From: an uncultured Oscillospiraceae bacterium
Lineage (GTDB): Bacteria > Bacillota > Clostridia > Oscillospirales > Oscillospiraceae
DNA length: 64,000 nt
Direction: 5' to 3'
NCBI GenBank assembly: GCA_947628805.1
Contig: CANRBG010000001.1
Location: 25,655 to 89,654 of the forward strand
The stretch's first letter is position 1. Every line of letters begins with the position of its first letter. The notes beneath the pieces were generated by a model. That model was not told where the DNA came from, did no database searches, and worked only from the letters and a program-made list of their open reading frames with translations. Of this stretch, positions 24,003 to 33,154 are shown piece by piece. The position numbers and the translations under genes are program-made.

Positions 24003-24049
24003 GCTTTTTCCTCCAAGAGATGATTTTTTAGGTCTTTCCCGCCCCCGAA

Positions 24050-24081
24050 AAACAGAACACCTTTCCGGTTGGAAAGGCGTT
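24050..24081 (-). terminator. Putative riboswitch expression platform terminator
   Basis: Minus strand CGCCTTTCC AACC GGAAAGGTG then TTCTGTTTTT, between aptamer and start codon. Confidence 0.65.
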
Positions 24082-24089
24082 TCATGCAA

Positions 24090-24300
24090 ACTTTGGCGGC
24101 GTCGGGCAGTCCTGCTGACGCTGCCCGGCGCGGCGGCTCATGCACAAACCCATCCATCGTGGACCTGCACAGGACAGCTCAGCGATCCGGCTCAGCGTCG
24201 TTGGACGCATCACGGTGGCGGGACCGCGGGGGATTCGCACCCCACTTCTCTGACAGACGACTGCCCGTAACGTATTCTGTTTTCCGGGAACAGGGGGGGA
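24090..24300 (-). ncRNA. Cobalamin riboswitch (boundaries approximate)
   Basis: Minus strand GTGCGAATCCCCCGCGGTCCCGCCACCGTGATG matches the cobalamin core and B12 box; CCxGTCGTCTGTC-like P-region 5' of it. Confidence 0.88.
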
Positions 24301-24340
24301 TATGCCGCGTCCCGCCGCGTCTGACGGCCGGGCGCGGGAC

Positions 24341-24370
24341 CATTGTATAGGCCCGGCGGGCCCCTTGTCA
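24341..24370 (-). promoter_or_regulatory. Putative promoter of the riboswitch/btu operon, overlapping a GC hairpin after azlD
   Basis: Minus strand TTGACA-N16-TATACA (or N18-TACAAT). Confidence 0.5.
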
Positions 24371-24396
24371 AGGGCCCGCCGGAGGAATATGTCATT

Positions 24397-24723
24397 TTAC
24401 AAGAGCCGGATCAGCGCCATATAGATGGCGGTGCCGGACAGGATGCTGACCAGGGAGTTTTTCCGCCAGACCTGCAGCGCCACCACCGCCGCGGCGGCCA
24501 GAAGCTCCGGCGCGCCGTAGGGAGCGGCGGTCAGGACCGTGTCCTTCAGACAGTAGATCACCAGCATGCCGATGATGGCCTGGGGCAGCACGTCTCCCAG
24601 GTAGGATATGTACGCCGGCACCGGCCGGCCCTTGCGGAAAATGAGAAAAGGCAAAAACCGCAGCAGCATGGTCACCGCCGCCATGACGGCCACCAGCACC
24701 GCCGCGTGGGCGTTGGAGGTCAT
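24397..24723 (-). CDS. azlD: AzlD family branched-chain amino acid transport protein
   Basis: MTMLLRFLPFLIFRKGRPVPAYISYLGDVLPQAIIGMLVIYCLKD. Start at MTSNAHAAV. Confidence 0.88.
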   Translation of the reverse strand: MTSNAHAAVLVAVMAAVTMLLRFLPFLIFRKGRPVPAYISYLGDVLPQAIIGMLVIYCLKDTVLTAAPYGAPELLAAAAVVALQVWRKNSLVSILSGTAIYMALIRLL

Positions 24724-25439
24724 TGTTCCGCCGCCCCCTTTCCGGCCCGGTCCAGCCGGGGCCGCAGGGCGGTCAGCGCCGCCGTGATCACCAGCATGGC
24801 GGGGATGAGAAAGCGATCCGGCCCGAAAATGAGCAGGCAGACAAGGGTCCCGAAAAGCCCCGCCAGGGCGGGGATGTGGTCTTTCGTGTCCAGCCACTGC
24901 TGGGTGAACGAGGCCACGAACAGCGCGGTCATGGAAAACTCCACCCCGGCGGTGCTGAAGGGCAGCGCCGCGCCCAGGATGCTGCCCAGCACGCAGCCAA
25001 TCACCCAGTAGCACTGGTCGAAAGCCGACACCAGAAACCGGTACAGATTGGGGTCCGCCCCCGCCGGGGCCGCGCCGTCGCACAGCAGGGAATAGGTCTC
25101 GTCGGTCAGGGCGAAGATCATGTAGGGTTTATACCGGCCCGCGTCCCGGTACCGGCCGATCATGGAGATGCTGTAAAAAAGATGCCGGGCGTTGACCATG
25201 AAGGTGGTCAGTATGGCGGTGACCACCGACGCGCCCCCGGCCAGCAGACCCACGCCCACGTACTGCATGCTCCCGGCGTAGATCAAAAGGCCCATGGCGA
25301 AGGACCACAGCACCCCATAGCCCGCGTCGTGGAGCAGTATGCCGAAGCCGATGCCCAGCACCACGTACCCGGCCATGACGGGGAGGGACTTGACAAAAGC
25401 CTGCCGCACCACAGAATTTGTATTTTTCTTTGTATCCAT
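24720..25439 (-). CDS. azlC: AzlC family ABC-independent branched-chain amino acid exporter subunit
   Basis: SLPVMAGYVVLGIGFGILLHDAGYG, LIYAGSMQYVGVGLL, VNARHLFYSISM; 4-nt overlap with azlD. Confidence 0.92.
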   Translation of the reverse strand: MDTKKNTNSVVRQAFVKSLPVMAGYVVLGIGFGILLHDAGYGVLWSFAMGLLIYAGSMQYVGVGLLAGGASVVTAILTTFMVNARHLFYSISMIGRYRDAGRYKPYMIFALTDETYSLLCDGAAPAGADPNLYRFLVSAFDQCYWVIGCVLGSILGAALPFSTAGVEFSMTALFVASFTQQWLDTKDHIPALAGLFGTLVCLLIFGPDRFLIPAMLVITAALTALRPRLDRAGKGAAEQ

Positions 25440-25472
25440 TGCGAATCTGTCACCCGCCGGCGGCCCGAGACG

Positions 25473-26921
25473 TCACCGGCCCATGGGGATCTTGTCGGCC
25501 CCCAGCATCTGCAGGTTCTCCAGCACGCCCCGACCGTCGGCCTGGGCGATCATGGCGTCCCGGGTCTTTTTGGCCTCGGCGATGGTCATGTTCTTGCTGG
25601 GGCCGCCCACGCAGCCGCCCTCGCAGACCATGCCCTCGATGAAGTCCTCAGGCAGCTTGCCGGCTTTCAGCAGCAGCAGGGCCTTTTTGCACTCCGCCGC
25701 GCCGGAGCACTTGACCACCTTGGGGTCTATGTCCTCGCCCATCTCTTTCAGGCACTGGAGCACCGCCGCGGCCACGCCGCCGCCGTTGCCGAACCGCTTG
25801 CCGAACACGCTGCTCTGCTGGACCGTGTTGGCCGCCGGCTCCAGCTCGATGTCCTTGCCGTACAGCAGCGACCGGGCTTCCCCGTAGGTCAGAACATAGT
25901 CCGCGTTGTCCTCCACCCCGTGGAGGTTCACCTCGCTCTTTTTGGCGATGCAGGGGCCGATGAACACCGTCACCGTCTCGGGATCCTTGGCTTTCAGATA
26001 CCGGCTCACGCCGCACATGGGGGACACGGTCTGGGACATGTTTGCCGCCAGGGCGGGGTAGTGGAGGTTTATCATATTCACGAAAGCGGGGCAGCAGGAG
26101 GTGGTCATCTTCTTGCCCTCTTTGTATGCATCGGCCCACTCTTTGGCCTCGGCGGCGGCGGTCATGTCGCCCCCCAGGCCCACCTCCACCATGTCGACGA
26201 AGCCGGCCTTTTTCAAAGCCACACGCCAACTCTCCATGGTGATGTCGGGGCCGAACTGGCCCTCCGTGGCGGGGGCCAGCATGGCCACCACCTTTTTACC
26301 GGATTTGATGGCCCGGATCACATCCACCACGGCGGCCTTGGTGCCGATGGCCCCGAAGGGGCAGTTGTGGATGCAGATGCCGCAGCGGATGCATTTCGAC
26401 TCGTCGATCTTGCAGATGCCGTACTGATCATAGGTGATGGCGTCGGCGGGGCAGGCTTTCTTGCAGGGCCGCTCCAGGTGGGCGATGGCGTTGTAAGGGC
26501 AGGCCTGGGCGCACTTGCCGCACTCACGGCATTTGCTTGGGTCTATGTAGGACCGGGTGGGGCCCATGGAGATGGCCCCGAACTGACAGGAATTCTGGCA
26601 GGCCTTGCCCATGCACTTGCGGCAGTTGTCCGTCACGATGTAGGAGGCGATGGGACACTCCTCGCAGGCCGCCTGGATCACCTGGACCATATTGTCCGAG
26701 TGCTGTCCCGATGGGCACAGCCCCTCCGCCAGACGGATGCGCTGGCGAATGATCTCCCGTTCTTTGTATACGCAGCAGCGGAACTGAGCCTGGGGGCCGG
26801 GGATCATCTGGTAGGGGATGGTGTCCCGGGCCTCGTCCAGCCTGTCCTCCCAGGCCAGCTTGCAGACCAGGCGCATGACCTCATGCTTTACCTGGGCGAT
26901 GGCTTCGTCGTTGGTTACCAT
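25473..26921 (-). CDS. [FeFe] hydrogenase, group-B-like, with N-terminal 4Fe-4S clusters
   Basis: Several CxxCxxC ferredoxin motifs; H-cluster motifs TSCCPAFVNMI, GPCIAKKSE, EGGCVGGPSK. Confidence 0.88.
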   Translation of the reverse strand: MVTNDEAIAQVKHEVMRLVCKLAWEDRLDEARDTIPYQMIPGPQAQFRCCVYKEREIIRQRIRLAEGLCPSGQHSDNMVQVIQAACEECPIASYIVTDNCRKCMGKACQNSCQFGAISMGPTRSYIDPSKCRECGKCAQACPYNAIAHLERPCKKACPADAITYDQYGICKIDESKCIRCGICIHNCPFGAIGTKAAVVDVIRAIKSGKKVVAMLAPATEGQFGPDITMESWRVALKKAGFVDMVEVGLGGDMTAAAEAKEWADAYKEGKKMTTSCCPAFVNMINLHYPALAANMSQTVSPMCGVSRYLKAKDPETVTVFIGPCIAKKSEVNLHGVEDNADYVLTYGEARSLLYGKDIELEPAANTVQQSSVFGKRFGNGGGVAAAVLQCLKEMGEDIDPKVVKCSGAAECKKALLLLKAGKLPEDFIEGMVCEGGCVGGPSKNMTIAEAKKTRDAMIAQADGRGVLENLQMLGADKIPMGR

Positions 26922-27041
26922 ATCGTTCCTCCTCGCGGGATCGCGTTATATCTTTATCATACTCGCTCGCTTTGTGACAATATTATATATGCCTCGGCGG
27001 GAAAATGCAAAAAAACTTTCTGCCAGGTTTCCAGGATGTAA

Positions 27042-27070
27042 AAGACCACGGCCTCACAGGCCGCGGTCTT
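27042..27070 (-). terminator. Terminator of the opp operon
   Basis: AAGACCACGGCC TCACA GGCCGCGGTCTT, one mismatch. Confidence 0.65.
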
Positions 27071-27083
27071 CTATGTGCGCGCT

Positions 27084-28016
27084 TTATTTCCAGGCGTCGA
27101 ATTCCGGATCGGTACACTTGACGTAGTGGGTGCCCTCTAAGAGGTGATAGGTCCCCGCGTTGTAGTCGATGCCGGAGGTCTTGTAGTCGTAGCTCATGGC
27201 CACCCGCCGCTTCTCCACCGCCGGGTTGGGGGCCGGGATGGCCGACAGCAGGCTCTTGGTGTAGGGGTGGACCGGGTGGGCGAAGATCTCGTCCGTGGTG
27301 CCGGTCTCCAAAAGGTGCCCCAGGTGCAGCACCCCGATCCGGTCGGAGATGTATTTGACCATGGAGAGGTCGTGGGCGATGAACAGGTACGCCGTGCCGG
27401 TCTCCTCCTGGATGTCCTTCATCAGATTCACCACCTGGGCCTGGATGGACACGTCCAGGGCCGAGATGCACTCGTCGGCGATGATCAGCTTGGGGTTCAT
27501 GATCAGGGCCCGGGCGATACCCACCCGCTGGCGCTGGCCGCCGGAGAACTGGTGGGGGTAGCGGCTGGCGTGCTCCGGGGCCAGGCCCACCTTTTCCAGG
27601 ATGGCCCGGACCCGGTCCCGTTTCTCTGCGGCGCTGGAGCACATGTGGTGGATGTCCAGCCCCTCGCCGATGATGTCCTCCACCTTTTTGCGGGGGTTCA
27701 GCGACGCCATGGGGTCCTGGAAGATCATCTGCATCTGGGTCCGCAGGGCTTTCTGGTCCGACGCCTTCATCCTGCCGGAGATGTCCATGCCGTTGAAGCG
27801 GATGGAGCCGGCGGTGGGGTCGTACAGCCGGATCACGCTCCGGCCGATGGTGGATTTGCCGGACCCGGACTCGCCCACCAGGCCGTAGGTCTCCCCGGGA
27901 TAGATCTCGAAGTCCACGTCGTCCACGGCCTTGACCGTGAAAGTATGACTGACCTTGAAGTACTGCTTCAGGCCCGTCACCTTCAGGAGGGGCGACCCGT
28001 TATAATTCACTGCCAT
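27084..28016 (-). CDS. oppF: Oligopeptide/dipeptide ABC transporter ATP-binding protein
   Basis: [42 protein letters not shown]. Confidence 0.94.
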   Translation of the reverse strand: MAVNYNGSPLLKVTGLKQYFKVSHTFTVKAVDDVDFEIYPGETYGLVGESGSGKSTIGRSVIRLYDPTAGSIRFNGMDISGRMKASDQKALRTQMQMIFQDPMASLNPRKKVEDIIGEGLDIHHMCSSAAEKRDRVRAILEKVGLAPEHASRYPHQFSGGQRQRVGIARALIMNPKLIIADECISALDVSIQAQVVNLMKDIQEETGTAYLFIAHDLSMVKYISDRIGVLHLGHLLETGTTDEIFAHPVHPYTKSLLSAIPAPNPAVEKRRVAMSYDYKTSGIDYNAGTYHLLEGTHYVKCTDPEFDAWK

Positions 28017-29091
28017 GCTTTGCCGCCTCCTCTTTCATGCGCTCGATGCGGGCTTTCAGCTCCGCCGGCATCTCCACCTTGGGGGCCCGGGGGTCCAAAA
28101 GCCAGCTGGCAACATAGTGGTCCTCGGTGATCTTGAACATGGGCGGCTCCGCCTTGTCGTCCACCACCAGCGCGTACCGGTTCCGGGGCGAAAAGGCGTC
28201 GCCGGGCTTTTCATACAGCAGGTTGGGGGGCGAGCCGGGGATGGTGTAAAGCCGCTCGTCCGCTGTGTCCAGATCCGGCATGGCCGACAGCAGACCCCAG
28301 GTGTAGGGGTGGCGGGGGTCGTAGAAGATCTCGTCCACCGTGCCCTTTTCCACGATCTTGCCCGCGTACATCACGTTCACGTAGTCCGCCACCTTGGCCA
28401 CCACGCCCAGATCGTGGGTGATGTAGATGACGGAGATGCCCCGCTCTTTTTGGAGCCGGCGGATCAGCTCGATGATCTTGGCCTGGATGGTCACGTCCAG
28501 GGCCGTGGTGGGCTCGTCACAGATCAGCAGGTCCGGGTCGCAGCTCAGGGCGATGGCGATCACCACCCGCTGGCGCATGCCGCCGGACAGCTGGTGGGGG
28601 TAGTTTTTCATCCGCTTTTCCGGATCGTCTATGCCCACCTCCCGCAGCAGCTGCACCGCCTTGGCGTAGGCCTCCGTCTTGGGGGTCTTGAAGTGCCAGA
28701 TCATGCCCTCCATGATCTGCTTGCCGATGCTCATGGTGGGGTTGAGACTGGTCATGGGGTCCTGGAACACCATGGCGATGCGCTTGCCGTTGATGTGGTC
28801 CCGGATCCATTTTTTCGGCTGGGTCAGGATGTCCACCGTGGCGGGAGAGCCGTCGGCGTGGTGGTAGCTGAACTGGATGGTCCCCCGGTTCACCGTGGCG
28901 TTGGAGGCCAGGATGCCCATGGCCGCCTTCATGGTGACGGACTTGCCGGAGCCGGACTCGCCCACGATGGCGACCGTCTCGCCGGTGAACAGGTCGATAT
29001 CCACCCCCCGGATGGCGTGGACCACGCCCGCCGTGGTCTTGAAGGAGATGTCCAGGTCTTTTATGTCGAGTATCTTTTCTTTGTCAGACAT
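28000..29091 (-). CDS. oppD: Oligopeptide/dipeptide ABC transporter ATP-binding protein
   Basis: [53 protein letters not shown]. Confidence 0.94.
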   Translation of the reverse strand: MSDKEKILDIKDLDISFKTTAGVVHAIRGVDIDLFTGETVAIVGESGSGKSVTMKAAMGILASNATVNRGTIQFSYHHADGSPATVDILTQPKKWIRDHINGKRIAMVFQDPMTSLNPTMSIGKQIMEGMIWHFKTPKTEAYAKAVQLLREVGIDDPEKRMKNYPHQLSGGMRQRVVIAIALSCDPDLLICDEPTTALDVTIQAKIIELIRRLQKERGISVIYITHDLGVVAKVADYVNVMYAGKIVEKGTVDEIFYDPRHPYTWGLLSAMPDLDTADERLYTIPGSPPNLLYEKPGDAFSPRNRYALVVDDKAEPPMFKITEDHYVASWLLDPRAPKVEMPAELKARIERMKEEAAKHGSEL

Positions 29092-29100
29092 CGGAACACC

Positions 29101-30165
29101 TCACATTTCCTTCATCTTGGGGTCCAGCGCCTCCCGAAGCCCGTCTGCCACCAGGTTGAAGCTGAACATCAGCAGCGCCATGGCGATCACAGGGGGGATG
29201 ATCTGGTAGGGGTGGGTGGTAAAGGCGTTGAAGCCCTCGGAGATCAGCGAGCCCAGGGAGCACCGGGGCACCGGGATGCCCAGGCCCACGAAGCTCAAAA
29301 ACGCCTCCGTGAAGATGGCGGTGGGGATGGAGAACATCACCTGAGTGATGATGGGTCCGATGATATTGGGCAGGACCTCCCGGAAGATGATGAAGAACTT
29401 GCCCGCGCCCAGGGTCCGGGAGGCCAGCACGAATTCCTGCTCCTTGAGCTTGAGCATCTCCGCCCGGGCGATGCGGCTCATGCCCACCCACTCGGTGAGC
29501 ATCAGTGCGAAGATGATGGTCAGCATGCCGGGCTCCAGCACCAGCAGCAGCAGCGTCACGATCACCAGCCGGGGGATGCCGTTCATGATCTCCAGAAACC
29601 GCTGCATCACCATGTCCACCCGGCCGCCGAAGTAGCCGGAGATCAGGCCGTAGCTCATGCCGATGATCATGTCGATCAACGCCGCCGCCGCGGCGATGAT
29701 CAGGCTCACCCGGGCGCCGGACCAGGTCCGGGTCCAGATGTCCCGGCCAAAGTTGTCGCTGCCGAACCAGTAATACACGTCGGTCAGGTCTTTTTCGATG
29801 TAGTTGTTGACGGTCTTGTTGCCGGAGGTGGTGTGCATGGTCTCGGAGCCGTCGAAAATGCCGTAATTCTCCAGCCCCTGCACCCGGGGAGCCAGGTTTT
29901 TCTGGGTCAGCTGCTGGCCGTCGTAGGTGTAGGCATTCATGCCGGGGCCCACGATGGACATGAGGGTGATGATGATAATGAGGGCCAGACCCAGCACCGC
30001 GCTCTTTTTGCGGAAAAACCGCACCAGCACATCTTTCCAGAAGCTCTGGGAGGCAAAGTTGGTATCCAGCATCAGCGCGTCGTCGGCGTTTTTCAGCACG
30101 AAATCGGCGTCGGTGGGGACATAGGCGGTCTCGGCGGCCGCCAGAACGGGCTGTTTCTTTGCCAT
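29101..30165 (-). CDS. oppC: Oligopeptide ABC transporter permease
   Basis: GTDNFGRD-like FGSDNFGRDIWTRTWSGARVSL; EAA loop; SFVGLGIPVPRCSLG. Confidence 0.92.
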   Translation of the reverse strand: MAKKQPVLAAAETAYVPTDADFVLKNADDALMLDTNFASQSFWKDVLVRFFRKKSAVLGLALIIIITLMSIVGPGMNAYTYDGQQLTQKNLAPRVQGLENYGIFDGSETMHTTSGNKTVNNYIEKDLTDVYYWFGSDNFGRDIWTRTWSGARVSLIIAAAAALIDMIIGMSYGLISGYFGGRVDMVMQRFLEIMNGIPRLVIVTLLLLVLEPGMLTIIFALMLTEWVGMSRIARAEMLKLKEQEFVLASRTLGAGKFFIIFREVLPNIIGPIITQVMFSIPTAIFTEAFLSFVGLGIPVPRCSLGSLISEGFNAFTTHPYQIIPPVIAMALLMFSFNLVADGLREALDPKMKEM

Positions 30166-30166
30166 A

Positions 30167-31102
30167 TCAGTCGCCCTCCTTTGCCAGCCGGATGCGGGGA
30201 TCGATGACGCCGTAGAGGATATCCACCACCAGCATGATGCCGATATACATGGCGGAGTAGATGAAGCTCAGGGAGATGACCACGTTGTAGTCGTTGGATT
30301 GGATGGCGTTGACCAGCAAACTGCCCACGCCGGGGATGGCGAAGATCTTCTCCACCACCAGCGAGCCGGTCATCAGATCCACGATCAGCGGCGCCAGCAC
30401 GGTGATGATGGGGATCAGGGCGTTTCTGAGGGCGTGGCGGAAGATCAGCGCCGGGCCGGACACGCCCTTGCTCTCGGCCAGGAGCATGTAGTCGCTGTCC
30501 AGCACCTCCAGCATCTCGGTCCGGGTGAACCGGGCGATGGAGGCCATGGTGAACATGGAAAGGGCGATGCTGGGCAGTACGCTGGACTGGGTAGCCAGCT
30601 GGGTGTTGTACAGCATGGGGAACCACTGCAGCCGGAACCCCAGCGCGTAGCTCAAGGCCAGGGCAAACACATAAGAGGGCACCGATACGCCGATAACGGA
30701 TATGACCGTGGCCAGGGTGTCCCAGAAAGTGTCGTGCTTCAGCGCGGCGATCAGCCCCAGGATCAGCCCCATCACCGCTCCCAGGGCCACCGCCGCGCCG
30801 CCTATGTAGATGGAGGTGGGCAGACGGGTCTGGATCAGCTGGGAGATGGGGGTGTTCTTGGAGATGTTGTAGCTGACGCCGTAATCGCCCCGGAGCATGT
30901 TGCTCACGTAACGGAAAAACTGCACCAGCACCGGCTGGTCCAGGCCGTATTTGGCATAGAGCGCGGCACGCTGGTCGTCGTTGAGCTTTTCATCGTTGAA
31001 GGGCGAGCCGGGCATGAGCTGCATCAGGATGAACAGCACCAGCAGTATCGCCAGCAGCGTGAACAGCGACGTGAAAAGCCGTTTGAGCGTGTATTTTTTC
31101 AC
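30167..31102 (-). CDS. oppB: Oligopeptide ABC transporter permease
   Basis: LFILMQLMPGSPF, YGLDQPVLVQFFRYVSNMLRGDYGVSY. GTG start (VKKYTLKRL) chosen over the track's upstream ATG. Confidence 0.92.
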   Translation of the reverse strand: MKKYTLKRLFTSLFTLLAILLVLFILMQLMPGSPFNDEKLNDDQRAALYAKYGLDQPVLVQFFRYVSNMLRGDYGVSYNISKNTPISQLIQTRLPTSIYIGGAAVALGAVMGLILGLIAALKHDTFWDTLATVISVIGVSVPSYVFALALSYALGFRLQWFPMLYNTQLATQSSVLPSIALSMFTMASIARFTRTEMLEVLDSDYMLLAESKGVSGPALIFRHALRNALIPIITVLAPLIVDLMTGSLVVEKIFAIPGVGSLLVNAIQSNDYNVVISLSFIYSAMYIGIMLVVDILYGVIDPRIRLAKEGD

Positions 31103-31123
31103 GGTTGCCTCCTTTTGGTTCGT

Positions 31124-31162
31124 CTGAACAGTGGCAACACAGGTCCCGTTGCCACTGTTCAG
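31124..31162. repeat. Perfect 15-bp inverted repeat between oppA and oppB
   Basis: CTGAACAGTGGCAAC ACAGGTCCC GTTGCCACTGTTCAG. Confidence 0.9.
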
Positions 31163-31179
31163 GCAAGCCTTTATGAAAA

Positions 31180-31211
31180 GGCCGCGCCAAAGTTTGCGCT
31201 TCGGCGCGGCC
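31180..31211. repeat. Second hairpin between oppA and oppB
   Basis: GGCCGCGCC-N14-GGCGCGGCC. Confidence 0.85.
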
Positions 31212-31236
31212 GGACTTACATGCTGTGAGCGGAAGC

Positions 31237-32859
31237 TCAGCCCTCTTTGACCACGTTCTTGAACACGCGGTTGAGAGCGCAGGGATGATGCTCGATGCCG
31301 GTGACGGAGGGAGAGATCATCTCCGCGTTGGCCTGGGTGTACAGCGGGAAGATCACCGCGTCGGCCATGACCAGCTCCTCGGCGTCGTACAGCCGGGCCC
31401 AGCGGCCCTCGGCGTCCGTGCACAGGTCGCCGGTGGTGCACTCGTCGATGATGGCGTCATATTCCTCGTTGCTCCAGAAGCCGTAGTTGTTGGAGTTGTC
31501 GGTGACCCACATGCCCAGGTAGGTCATGGGATCGGCGTAGTCGGGGCCCCAGCGGGTCAGACCCAGCTCGAAGTCGCCGTTCTGCATATCCTCCACGCGC
31601 TGCTTCTTGGGCTCGATGGTCAGGTTGACGGTCAGGCCGGGCAGAGCGGTCTCCCACTGGCTCTTCAGCACCTGGGCGACCTTCTGGGGGGCGTCGTCGG
31701 CGTCAACGATCATGTCCAGCTCCAGAGAGTCGATGCCCAGCTCTTCCAGGCCGGCAGCCCAGTACTCGGCGGCCTTGTCGGTATCGTCGGCGCAGTAGTC
31801 GGCGTACTTGGACTGATCGCCGGAGAAGTCGGAGCCGTCCGGGCCGGTGGCGAACTGCAGAGGCACGGCGGTGTAGGTGGGGATGGAGCCGTCCATCAGC
31901 ACGCCCTCGGTGATGTCAACACGGTTGATGGCGTAGGTCAGAGCCATGCGGACGTTCAGGTTGGCAAGAGCCTCCACGCCCTTGATGTTGGGGCTGACAT
32001 ACCACAGGTAGCCGGCGCCCACGGTCAGGAAAGCGGGGTCGTCCTTGACCTGCTCCACCTGCTCGCCGTTGACCAGGGTGGTGTCCAGCGCGCCGGTCTG
32101 ATAGCTCATGAGGGCCTGCTGGGAGTCCTGGATGACCTGGTAGTTGACGCCGGAGATCTGCACGCTGTCGGCGTTGTAGTAGTCGGGGTTCTTGGTCATG
32201 TGGAAGGCGGTGGCGGCGGGCTCATAGCTGTCCAGGATGAACGCGCCGTTGGAAAGCACGGTCTCGGGGCTGGTGCCGAAGGTGTCGCCCACGGACTCAT
32301 AGAACGCCTGGTTCACGGGATAGTAGGTGGGGAAGTACATCAGGCTCAGGAAGTAGCTGACGGGCACGTTCAGGGTCACTTCCAGGGTCTTGTCGTCCAC
32401 GGCCTTGACGCCCAGCTCGGAGACGTCCTTCTCGCCGGCGATGATCTCGGCGGCGTTGACCACCTGGCCGATGTCGCTGAGCATGTAGGAATACTCAGAG
32501 GCGTTGGCGGGGTCCACGGCGCGCTGCCAGCCAAACACGAAGTCGGCGGCGGTCACGGGATCGCCGTTGCTCCACTGCGCGTCGCGCAGATGGAAGGTGT
32601 AGACGGTGCCGTCGTCGGAGATGTCCCAGCTCTCGGCGATGGCCGGGATGGCGCCGCCCTCGGCGTCCATCTGGGTCAGGCCGTCGGTGTAGCCGGCGAT
32701 GACCTCAAAGGAGGTGCCGTCAGTGGCGATCTGGGGGTCCAGGGACTCCACAGGGGTCTCGACCATCACGTTCAGGTCGGAGCCCTCCGCCGCCATGGCG
32801 GGCACAGCCAGGGAGAGGATCATGGCCAGCGCGAGAATAAGTGTTGCCAGTCTCTTCAT
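31237..32859 (-). CDS. oppA: Oligopeptide-binding protein
   Basis: SBP family 5 motifs (SLDPQIATDGTSFEVIAGYTDGLTQMD, YTFHLRDAQWSNGDPVTAADFVFGWQRAVDP). Start at MKRLATLILALAM. Confidence 0.93.
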   Translation of the reverse strand: MKRLATLILALAMILSLAVPAMAAEGSDLNVMVETPVESLDPQIATDGTSFEVIAGYTDGLTQMDAEGGAIPAIAESWDISDDGTVYTFHLRDAQWSNGDPVTAADFVFGWQRAVDPANASEYSYMLSDIGQVVNAAEIIAGEKDVSELGVKAVDDKTLEVTLNVPVSYFLSLMYFPTYYPVNQAFYESVGDTFGTSPETVLSNGAFILDSYEPAATAFHMTKNPDYYNADSVQISGVNYQVIQDSQQALMSYQTGALDTTLVNGEQVEQVKDDPAFLTVGAGYLWYVSPNIKGVEALANLNVRMALTYAINRVDITEGVLMDGSIPTYTAVPLQFATGPDGSDFSGDQSKYADYCADDTDKAAEYWAAGLEELGIDSLELDMIVDADDAPQKVAQVLKSQWETALPGLTVNLTIEPKKQRVEDMQNGDFELGLTRWGPDYADPMTYLGMWVTDNSNNYGFWSNEEYDAIIDECTTGDLCTDAEGRWARLYDAEELVMADAVIFPLYTQANAEMISPSVTGIEHHPCALNRVFKNVVKEG

Positions 32860-33154
32860 TTTGGTTCCTCCATAAAAGATTTTCGTACCGCGGGCCCGGC
32901 GGCGGACCGCCTGCATCCGCTATGTACACGCAATTCCGCTTTTACGCGGTAATTATACAATATTTTATTACGTTAATGAATAAAAAGTCAATGGCACTTT
33001 ATAACAAAACGGCAGGGCATATCCGCGTAAAAATCGGGACTATAGGCAAAAGACCGGGCCGTATACCCCGGGTCGTCGGAAATGCGGCTTTTGGTTGTAA
33101 CGGACCGGCGCATGTGGTAAACTATATAAAAAGGCGCGAAAGAGCGCGGGGAGG

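Noticed and set aside
24723-27041. 772-aa plus-strand ORF
   Set aside because: Antisense to azlC and the hydrogenase; no domains.
28015-30207. 730-aa plus-strand ORF
   Set aside because: Antisense to oppD/oppC; His/Gly-rich artefact.
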